Source: Dipteris shenzhenensis
Taxonomy: Eukaryota; Polypodiophyta; Polypodiopsida; Gleicheniales
Assembly: GCA_047967505.1 (NCBI GenBank)
Contig: CM106538.1
Direction: 5' to 3' (one strand)
Length of the DNA: 64,000 nucleotides
Shown: positions 21,692 through 30,533 of the stretch, in pieces
How positions within the stretch are numbered: the first letter of the stretch is position 1
Layout: every line of letters begins with the position of its first letter
Position numbers and translations under genes: made by a program
The notes under the pieces: model-generated
The model's database searches: none
Told to the model about the DNA's origin: nothing
Seen by the model: the letters and a program-made list of their open reading frames with translations, nothing else

Positions 21692-23772
21692 TGTGACGCC
21701 AAAAATTAATATTTTTAATTTGGCATTGGTATTGTTTTTCTCTATGTTTGATAAGAGGTTGAGTATCAAGTGATAGCCTAGCGGCTCTCACTTATTTCTA
21801 TTTTCTATGATATTGTATGGGATTGAGAGGATGAGTGGAATGGCTCATTATAAATACCATAGGTATGAATTATAAATACCTTGGTATGGGGTGAGAGTTA
21901 TTTGTGTATGGGATATTATGGGAGTTTTTAGAAAATAGGAAGAGTGAGTCATATAAAGAGGTGGGCTCATGTCCATGTGTTCCAATAATATAAGAGAGGC
22001 CACATGCCAAGCGTGTGGAAGGCATGTGGAGGAGTGTGAAGTTAAGAGGAATCCTTCTAGAATTCCTATGTGGAATAAGGAGGATGTGGACATGTGGAAA
22101 AGAGAGGGTCCCTATGGGCTCCATGTGGGGAGACTCTTGACTTGCTCAATATTTTAAGAGTCTTGAGCATCTTGTGATGGGACCCATGGCAAGAGTAGCC
22201 AAAAAGGACATGGATGGTGATATACGGGCTTATGTGATCGATGGGGAAAAGAATCTACAGGCAGCAATTGTAAATGGGTGAAGGAGGGTAACGAAATATC
22301 TATAAAAGGAGCCCTCCTCTTCCTTGTTCATCAATCTCTTCCACCATTAGGTCTCATGTTGCTATAGCTCTAGTCTCCTCAAGCCTCTTCCATGAGCCTT
22401 CTCTCCCTCTTGTAGATATTCTCTTATGTAGACTCTTGAGTCCATCTCTCTCTAGTTCGTTCTCTCTCTATGAGTAGTCTTGGAGCTTCCGCTCCCTCTT
22501 GTACATATGAAACCTCTTCTTCTCCCTTGTGTTTGTAGTGTTTTGAGTTGCATTGGAGTGGAGTCTCACTCTATTGGTAATGAAGGTCACTTCAGTTTCT
22601 CTCTCTCTTGAGTGTCTCTTCCCTTTTCTTTCTTTCAAAGCCTTAAAAGTTCTTTCTATTCGGCCGCTCACTGTGCACACATGGTCCATCTATTTCTCGA
22701 GCCACCATGCAAACTTCTTCTCCTCTTCTAGGCAAAATCTATGAGGGGTGGATCGTTGATGAAGGTGGAATCTTGAGGGAGCATCCTGCTCAGGCGAAAT
22801 TAGCATGGGTGGAGGGTAATTTTCATGACAGAGTGACCCCCTATCAGTGTTTTGCTCATAACTCTCTACTCAGTAGTCCGATTTTAATAAAATTTATATC
22901 AGCGCGAATCTCTCTTTAAGGCGCATGTTCTTATGTGACCAGATCTTGAATTAGATACTGCTGCAAAAAGTTATGAGTCTTTGTGTCTAACAGTCTGTTT
23001 TCATGACAGTTTTTACCCCTGTCTAGTAAACTATCCATAACTTTTTGGCCGCTTCTTTGTTTCTTGCGAAACATATATTAGCATGAAGCTCTCTTTAAGA
23101 TGCATGTCTCTATTGCTCAGATCTTGAATCAAATATTGCTGCAAAATGTTATGAGTCTCTGTGTTTGACAATCTGTTTTTATGACAGTTTTTACTCCCTT
23201 CCAGTAAACTGTCCATATCTCTTCAACCGTCTATTTGTTTTCAACGAAACTTATATCAACGCGAAGCCCATCTCAAGGCACATCTCTTTGTGTGTTTGAA
23301 TCTTTGATATCATGTCTCTACTGAAAGTTATAGGCCTCTGTGTCTAATGACAATTTGTAGAGTGTTTTGAAATGTGTAAAGGTGTCTATGAAGGAGGTGC
23401 AATGTTTCCTCGGAACCTACCCATCCGACCCAATCAGCCCCTTCAAACTCCTCGATATACATCAGTTCATGTCATGTTGAGCCACAAGATCTTCTTTCAA
23501 CAACGTATCGCTCTTCTCTTTGGCGCAGACCGGCTCGCTGAAATTATGGCCTCTCCTGATCCTTTCCTTCTCCCTATGCTTGATTACAACATCACTTGGG
23601 ATGTTACCATCTTCATTCTCATCTGAGGGAGGAAAGTATGGTGTGATATCTTGGCATAAAAGCTTCTTTTTTAATGTCCTATTCTCAATGATAAATATCT
23701 TTATCAGTCAGTTCGAAAGCAACAGGAAGTGAAGAGGTGCGTGAAGTTTATTACCCCCAACTTCATGTCACA
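21692..23772 (+). repeat. Gypsy 3' LTR
   Basis: 2081 bp, matching 13923-16000. It contains the TATA box at 22310-22320 and the three ~177-bp units at about 22825-23335. GTAG follows directly at 23773. Confidence 0.93.
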
Positions 23773-23776
23773 GTAG

Positions 23777-24660
23777 ATAACCTTTTGTTCAAGTGATTTT
23801 CTCAATCGACTTTTTGGTTTGTTGAACATATATAATTATCACTGCAAAAGCATGTAGATTGGGCTACCTTACTCTTAAAAAAAAGATTGAAACTCTACTT
23901 GAGATCGATTAGATAAGATCTTCATCCCTAAAGATTGACTACGCTTGCAACAATGATCCTACGCTCTTGGTTTTTATGGTTATGAGTGACGGGCGTTGAG
24001 TTTCCTCTTCATCTAATTTTTATGGAGTCATGTAGCTAAAGAAGTTTGCTTTATGTGATTGAGCCTCTTTGTGATCCATTTGGGAACGTGAAAGCATGAT
24101 ATGCCAGTGTGTTAAATCCAAGGGAACACAAGTACTGAGTGCAAGATGGTATGATCAATTGGTAGAGATTGAAAGCGGGAGGGCAATGCTGTATCAAGAA
24201 GCTTCGTATCATTAAGTCTAATTTTTCATTGCTTTTGCTTTTGCTTCAAATATTGTTGATTCTATAAAAGTATGAACCTTTTCTATCCTCATGCCCTAGA
24301 TTAAGTTCTCTTTGGTTATGGGTGTTCATCTTCCTATCCAAACACTCTTTTACCAGTTTATTGATAGCAGGCAACACAAAAGAAACAACCATAACTTTCT
24401 TACCCAAAATTGAAATATAGTGATCCAGCCAGTGAAAATAACCAGCGCATGCACTTTGAACAAGCCATTGTGGGCCATTTTCATCAATCATGATTACGAC
24501 ACTAATTTTCCATGCATCTTTAATAACTTTTGCATATCAACTCAAAACTTAGAGATCAAGTAGTCGAAATGATCAGAAATAATATTTTGTGAATCATCGC
24601 ATTGTCAGATTGACAAAAATCATGTTGCTTTCTTCTCATAGTCATGCGAGAGCGTAGCCA
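23777..24660 (-). other. Element F leader region, unidentified short frame
   Basis: The continuation of element F between the Gypsy and the primer site. Read on the minus strand, the first open frame is 24491-24246, 81 residues starting MIDENGPQWL and rich in hydrophobic residues. It starts about 170 bases after the primer site. It does not resemble gag. Confidence 0.4.
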
Positions 24661-24673
24661 GGCTCTGATACCA
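24661..24673 (-). promoter_or_regulatory. Element F primer-binding site (tRNA-iMet)
   Basis: ggctctgatacca on the plus strand, that is TGGTATCAGAGCC on the element's strand, directly adjoining the LTR. Confidence 0.9.
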
Positions 24674-24808
24674 TGTTGAGAGAAAGAGAAAGAGGAGAGA
24701 GACAGACACAAGAGTTGCTCCCAAAGAAGTGATTCTATTCATAGATCATAGGCATATATATAGTTGAGGACTAGGCTGAGTTAGGGCAAGTTATATATAG
24801 CTCTAACA
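24674..24808 (-). repeat. Element F 5' LTR
   Basis: 135 bp starting TGTTAGAG and ending CTCAACA on the minus strand. It matches 11173-11301. AGCAT follows outside. Confidence 0.9.
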
Positions 24809-25549
24809 AGCATGATTCCTTGTAGCCAAAATGCAGTTGCAATACTCAATAGAGTGATAGAATAGTGAGTGGTAGTCATGTGGCTCTCAAAATATGAGAC
24901 ATGGGTTTCATGAAAAGGCTCACATGGAACCTGTCCCTTGTACTTGTGGTATTGGATAAAAACACGTGTATGGATATTGTACAACGAAGTGGGTGCCTTA
25001 TCACACTTGGTAGAGCTCTTGGCCAGGGATTTAAAAAGTACGTTTTTAAAAAATACGCACTTTTTGATTAAAGATCAAGGCCTAACTCCCTAAATGCAAA
25101 AAAATGCGGTTCTTTACATTGGTTGTCGATTGGAAGAATACCGCATGGTGTACGCTCTGACCGCACCTACCATAATGTGCATACTGCACGGCATCTAACC
25201 ATATGAAGTGATATCATTTGTCCCACTAGGTCCCTCATCTCTACCACATGGTTTTTTTTAGGGCACCACTAGATACCGCTGGTAACCTGCTTGTACCGTG
25301 CGGTACATGTCCAATTGGTATGTGTGACACTTTGGATCATCTGATTGGGAAGGATAAGAAATATTGTACGTTGACAATGGACATACCGTGTGATGTAGGA
25401 TGGTACTGCTTAGCGTCCGTGACAAATCCTATAAAAGGACCTTACTCTCGCCACTATTGCCCTACCAAACCTGTCGCTTTCCACCACAGTTGTCACTTTC
25501 TACCTTTTGGTGAGATTTTAGAGCTTTTAGAGTCGGTCTATTAGGCCAG

Positions 25550-26020
25550 GTGATGACCTACCTTGGCCGGTCAGATTCACCTCGCTTGGCTGACTGAGAG
25601 TAGGTTGTTTGAGAGAGGGAAAGAGAGGGATTGAAAGAGAGAGAGAGAGAGAGAGGAAAGAGAGGGAGGGAGAGTAAAAGGGAGAGAGGGAGAGTAAAAG
25701 AGATAGAGGAAAATAGAGAGAGGGAGAGTAAAAGAGAGAGAGGGAGAGATGTTTGTTTATGTGTCAGTCAAGCCAAGACATGATCCATTTCGGCCGATCG
25801 GATTCGCCTCCCCTCGACTGATATGTGTAATAGTAAAGATCAAAGCCGGGTGATGGATTGCATCTGCCAGTCGGTTCCCCCCACTTCGATCTTCTTATAT
25901 ATCATATCTCTTTATATGTATATAGGTGTCAATAGAGCCGAGTTTTATCTGGATGATGGCCCGCTTTTGCCGGCCGGTTCCTCCTGATAAAACTCTTCCC
26001 AATCGTATGTGTGATTGGCA
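25550..26020. repeat. Four imperfect ggccggtcgg-type units
   Basis: Units of the form gatgacc...ttggccggtcagattc(a)cct occur near 25550, 25785, 25850 and 25955, each followed by a c-rich word and a tgtgt/gatc stretch. The pattern is suggestive of a degenerate tandem array. Confidence 0.5.
25608..25752. repeat. (GA)n / gagagggagagtaaaa microsatellite
   Basis: A long purine tract with a perfect GA run and a minisatellite gagagggagagtaaaa repeated three to four times. Confidence 0.9.
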
Positions 26021-26439
26021 AAGCTGATCTAGATCATCTTGATTATGTGATGCTATTATATCTTTTCTATTCTTACCTCCAGTAGCTGATAGATTGACAC
26101 TTGATGGTGAGTTTATGGAATTCCCTCTATAATAGTAGAAGATCGCGTAGTGATTGCTATAGTAGTGGATTATGTTGCGAGATCACGAATTACTTGACGT
26201 AATATACCATCACCTTGAAAAGTTAGTGGTTTATTTCTAAGTATCAGAAGTTATTCAAAAATGTTAATGATGTTGCATGTTTATTTTGAATGAAATTTAG
26301 TTTACACCAGCATTGTAGTTTTGCATATGTATTTTGGATGTTCTTTATTTTCAAGTTTGAGCGTTTACAAAACAATTGTTGCATGCACTAGATCACCACA
26401 TTGTCTACACACCAAATCTCCACTCACCAAGTTGCAAGC

Positions 26440-27007
26440 AAGGTTATTTTGTCATCATGGATTGTCCATTGCTGTTACTATTGCTAGTGGTTTGAAAGTA
26501 ATTCACGAACAAAGATATGCGCACACCGATCTGCAAGCAACCAACTACATGCTGGACTTTACAACGGATGACATGTCTGCCCGAGTTGGGATTATTAATT
26601 GGGGAAGAAGCCTCCATTGGACTGAAAGTCGATATTCGCAAGACTTGGCTTTTGCTCCTCCTAGGTCATTTCCTCGTCATTTCCATGGTTAGTACCGGAA
26701 TTATATGCCAGTACAACTACACAAGCAAATCCCAAGGGCGCATGGGCACAGAGTAAGAATGCTTTGCTGTTGGATGGCTATTTTGGCAAATTGCCAACTT
26801 TCTCATAGATGTTGCAGACGCTCTTAGTGACAACTCCGTGAAGGGCGACCTTGCAATCAAGCTTTTGGTTGATTGTGGGAGCATGCTATGCAAGATTGAT
26901 CCAAAGGAGCGATCTTCCATGGAAGCAATTTTAACAAAACTACATAGTTTTAATGTAAACGAGGATGTGGCAATGCAATCCATTGAGGAAATGAAGACAT
27001 GTTATTG
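26440..27007 (+). pseudogene. Kinase-like domain pseudogene 1
   Basis: The catalytic-loop region is readable: LSIAVTIASGLKVIHEQRYA, then HTDLQATNYMLD, then IINWGRS. The second motif matches HRDLxxxN with Thr in place of Arg, and the third sits where DFG should be but reads Asn-Trp-Gly. A frameshift near 26670 leads to LVPELYAST (the APE region). A further shift leads to a C-lobe-like stretch with WLFWQIANFL, then CGSMLCKIDPKERSSMEAIL, ending at a stop at 27005. No N-lobe or Walker-like glycine loop is visible upstream, so this is a truncated copy. The Trp-Gly-Arg after the loop is shared with the kinase-like relic at 38.98-40.4 kb. Confidence 0.6.
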
Positions 27008-27373
27008 AATATAAGCTACATATTTTTTTAGATTGACCCATATGATCGCACTATGATTGTCAAAGTTTAATGTCTTTGAAAAATGTAAATGTCGATTTAA
27101 AAATGTAACAATTTGTTAGAGTTTGCCGTTTTTATTTGTACAGTTTAATCAATCGTGGTCAATCCGTAATCTTGTTAGTTAGATAAATTCTTATATGGTG
27201 TGGTTGGTATGCGCATGTAATAATTAAATGTTTCAATAACAAGTTGCTCACTCGATTTCACATGCTTGTTAGATCTTATCTTGCTCCCTCACTCACCATG
27301 GCATCCGCATCCTAACGTTCAACGCAAGCTGCATATGCATCTCAAGATCCAAGCGTGAGGGGAAAGCAAGCCC

Positions 27374-28735
27374 ATGAAGCACATGATGGACATGGATGAT
27401 GATACCCTCCTACCGACACGAAGAGATGAGGCGTGTGAAATTGCCAATGCAAGCAATTTTCATGATTCGAACAGTTGGAAATACAACTGCATCAATGCAG
27501 TGGTCTCCAATGATGACATTGTAGTGGTATGGGATTGCGTAGATGTTGAACATAGATCTCACATAGATAGTGGCCCATCAAGAATTGTCACCACCTCGCT
27601 ATGAAAGATAATGCATACTATATTCACTGCATGATCAAATATGAAAAGCCTCATAGCGGGGCCGTGCCACTTTACTTTGCAAAGATGTTATATGTAAAGT
27701 TTGTGTTGGACGTGCCTATAGACTTCACTGACAAACCCAAGACATGAGGCAAAAGGCCAACGCAATCACAACTAGCCAGCGCCATTGCTGTCCCTGTCGT
27801 TGCAACACCACCTACTAACGTGGGAAGCCCGATTTTAGGTAAGTGAAGTATATGCCATTTTGTTACATGTGGATTGTTATAGTTGTTATATCATACATAG
27901 CATACTCATTGGCCATGAGTTGGCCATATTGTGTGCTTGTGTAGTTTCTGTGATGACGAGCTTTGAATTATTTATGAACATGCGTGAAGTTGCGAAAGAT
28001 GAAGATGTAGAGGGCCCACATGCTGAGGGTTCACATGCTGCAATGCAAAGTGCTGTGTAGGAAGATCTCACCTTTTTAAGAATCATAGTAAATGATGTGT
28101 ATCAGCAGGCGATGAGCAAGAACAAGCGCCTACAAGCTGAAGTCAATCACCTAAATGCCATACTCCAACAAGTTGGTCAAAGGCAAGACCTGGAAAATGC
28201 ATACGAGGAGCAATGCTGCATCTCCAATGCATATTCTCAGCAAGTACGAGTTGCACAAGCGACCCTCCAACACATTGAAGATGGCGGTTGTGTGCGCAAC
28301 TTGGATCCAAATTTTGTGGGTATGGCAGCTAGAAAACCATCCACCCTTTCATCGTGTATCACCTTTGTGAATGATGGGCCTTTATGTCCAATATGCCAAG
28401 ATCGTTTTGATACGATGACTGGATATTATGCGCTATCATGTCATCATTGGTTTCACCTGGTATTCCTAGCAAATACGTTGAAGGCCAGGAGTGCCTGACC
28501 AATTTGTAATGCTCCCCAAGCTAAGCAATTGTACGATGTTCTTGGCATCGGAGCAACATTTTTCAGCGGATCCTCGGCTGTAGAGGCTATAGGCCCTGTA
28601 TATTGTAATGCTCGCTCGGGGTTTCAAGACCCATTGTTCTTTCTTCAAGTACAAGTTGAGACTGGTGGCGTGCAACTATTTCATCCACAATCGTGTTTGT
28701 ACTTGCGGCTATCTGACCACCCAAGACGGCAATGA
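27374..28735 (+). pseudogene. Coiled-coil RING-finger protein pseudogene
   Basis: A single frame runs from about 27950 to 28735 with stops at 28058 and 28496. It begins MREVAKDEDVEGPHAEG and passes through a Gln/Glu/Leu-rich coiled coil (KRLQAEVNHLNAILQQVGQR). It ends in a RING-like finger: CPICQDRF, SCHHWFH, then PICNAP. The C-x2-C and C-x-H-x2-H ligands are present. The next cysteine is Phe, and the first Cys of the last pair is the stop at 28496, so two of eight zinc ligands are lost. Upstream at 27598-27838 an open stretch ends at a good donor (gtaagt at 27839), suggesting an earlier exon. RING proteins of this type are usually ubiquitin ligases; this copy cannot fold normally. Confidence 0.55.
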
Positions 28736-29088
28736 TCCTTTCCACTCTCGGAACCTTGCACTTTCCAATTTGTCTTCAAGGGTCGCCTAGGAAATGTTTC
28801 TACATACGAGTTTCTCAACCCATGTACTCTTCGTGGTAGATGTTACATCACTTTGTGGTAGTTACGAGCGTAACATAGTCTTGGGCTTTTGTAGGGTTTC
28901 GACCTTGTTTCTCTAAAGCCATGCTCACATACTCTGTATACACATACTAATAGATCAATAATGTGCAAAATTGTCAATTTCCATGTATAAAAACATTTCT
29001 CCAATCTTGAACAAATTTATTTCCCGAATATGTGTTGCATGGAGAAAGCATTTCACTCATTCTTATTCCATCAATGTTCAGTAAGTGC

Positions 29089-29336
29089 GCTAGACCTCGA
29101 GATGGAGCAACCATCCAATCGTCTTGCCCCCTCTCGACATAATTGGATGGTTATAGACGTGGTAATCTGCCTCCTAGGGACCTAGGCATGGGATGTCAAA
29201 TTTCCTTTTCCCACATCTTGCTCTTTCTCGAGTAAGCATCTATCTACACTATGATCTTTCATGACATCATGCTCTGACGCGAAAGTCAGTATTTCACACA
29301 CGCTAGTGCAATAGCTAGCATTGCTTTACATGCACG
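29089..29336. repeat. Direct repeat R2, copy 1
   Basis: About 245 bp matching 30286-30533. Shared words include gagcaaccatccaat, gtggtaatctgcct, ccttttcccat, ctctttctc and gtaagcatctat, with tatttcaca(c/t)ac(g/a)ctagtgca near the end. Confidence 0.8.
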
Positions 29337-29489
29337 TGGTGCTGTTCTTCCAGCACTCTGCTCAGAGTCTTCAGTGGCATTACGCCCCCCCACCATGGCT
29401 GTTTGTCCACTCTCCGATGATTATGCCCTGAGAGGCTTGTAATTAGCATTTTGGCTCCTCGAGCTGTATCCATTTTGTGATTGCAGCCC

Positions 29490-29563
29490 GCTGGCCTTTA
29501 GGCCCTCTTGTACTCTTGCTTTCAAGTAATATAACTAGCACTACTTTTTGCGCAAAAAAAAAA
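29490..29563 (+). repeat. Possible LINE/retroposon 3' tail
   Basis: ggccctcttgtactcttgct followed by ttcaagtaatataa and a run of ten A resembles 3' ends of plant L1 elements. No coding part is present, so this is weak. Confidence 0.3.
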
Positions 29564-29879
29564 GTCCTCGCATTTGGAGCTGTTTGGCAGCCTGGTCGGA
29601 CCTGTACGGAAGCAAGCGACCACACGTGTGACCATCCAGAGCCTCTCCAAGCAATTTTGTCACGGGAAGATTTTCTCTCTCACCTTCTACTTTTCAATCT
29701 TAACCATTCGGCACAATTATTCAAAGGATCTAAATGCATTCATTTATGTTACAAGCAATCTGAAACATCTGGACTCAAATAAATACACAAGGAACCTGCA
29801 ATATTGATTAAGAACATCAATGGTCTAAATCATTGTCAAATTTCATTAGAATAGTTCCATATAGTAAATGTCCACTCAT

Positions 29880-30176
29880 TTACATCTTCAGCTTATACAC
29901 GGGTGATTCAATGTTCTGCATTGTTAATGCCTTGCAAGATGAGGCAGCAACGGATTCAACATTTGGTCCCTCACATCTCTTTATTAGTTTATCTTCATTG
30001 CCAATCAAATGTTTTCTTATCCTCATGGCTGATCTTGTAAAGACTTGGTTGTAGAAGTTGCACTTCACTTTTGATGCCCTAAGATAGTAACAAAATCCTA
30101 TGGTTTTGCAACACTTTGGCCTCTTCCTTGAGTCTTGTTTGGTGGTTGACGTTGCCCTAACTTCTCTATCTGCCAT
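29880..30176 (-). pseudogene. BED-type zinc-finger fragment (hAT-like)
   Basis: A 98-residue frame containing ASKVKCNFYNQVFTRSAMRI followed by RKHLIGNEDKLIKRC. This is the pattern of the BED-like finger at the N-terminus of plant hAT transposases and their DUF659-type relatives (C-x2-C...H-x4...). The second cysteine reads Tyr. No catalytic RNase H-fold region follows. It lies between the two R2 repeats. Confidence 0.6.
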
Positions 30177-30285
30177 GGTTGCTGTACATGTAAAAGAGAA
30201 AAATCCATCTCAATTATTGATATGTTTTCAGCAACTTAAGACAATGTCACTAACATGCCATCGAAAACAAATGTATGTTTGCTAG

Positions 30286-30533
30286 ACCTCAAGAGAGAGC
30301 AACCATCCAATTGTCTTGCCCCCTCCTGACATAAATGGATGGTTATGGATGTGGTAATCTGCCTATAGAAATAGGCGTGGAATGGAAAGTTGCCTTTTCC
30401 CATGTCCCGCTCTTTCTCATGTAAGCATCTATATGCACTATGATCATTTGCATCATCATGCTCTGTATGCGAATGCCGGTATTTCACATACACTAGTGCA
30501 GTAGCCAGGAATACCTACATGTGCACTTATCAA
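30286..30533. repeat. Direct repeat R2, copy 2
   Basis: Second copy of 29089-29336, same orientation, about 1.2 kb downstream and diverged by substitutions and small gaps. Confidence 0.8.

Larger units (their letters stand above)
13923..23772 (+). mobile_element. Tat-like Ty3/Gypsy retrotransposon, complete but inactive
   Basis: A 9.85-kb element with long LTRs (13923-16000 and 21692-23772), each starting TGTGACGCC and ending TTCATGTCACA. GTAG is duplicated on both sides (13919-13922 and 23773-23776). Gag, protease, RT, RNase H, a second RNase H and integrase follow in order on the plus strand, with at least twelve in-frame stops and several frameshifts. The extra RNase H between the pol RNase H and integrase is a known hallmark of the plant Tat lineage. 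The element interrupts element F. Confidence 0.92.
11173..24808 (-). mobile_element. Element F: short-LTR non-autonomous retrotransposon, split by a Gypsy
   Basis: LTRs of 129 and 135 bp (11173-11301 and 24674-24808) begin and end TGTTGAG...CTCTAACA. The 5-bp host duplication AGCAT lies outside both (11168-11172 and 24809-24813). The initiator-Met primer site is at 24661-24673 on the minus strand and a GAGTAGGGG polypurine tract abuts the left LTR, so the element reads right to left. Without the inserted Gypsy it is about 3.8 kb. I see no gag, protease or RT, only tandem repeats and short open frames. It must have been mobilised by another element's proteins. Confidence 0.85.
24809..26320. 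other. Non-coding, with short repeats
   Basis: No convincing gene. 25024-25060 has a hairpin-capable tttaaaaa/tttttaaa pair. 25140-25330 is rich in accg(c/t)a(t/c)ggta words also found near 31.5 kb. A TATA-like ctataaaagga lies at about 25430. A 98-residue open frame at 25248-25541 shows no family resemblance. Confidence 0.4.

Noticed and set aside
25248-25544. 98-residue open frame
   Set aside because: Cys-rich but no recognisable domain, and it overlaps repeat-like accgcatggta words; most likely chance.
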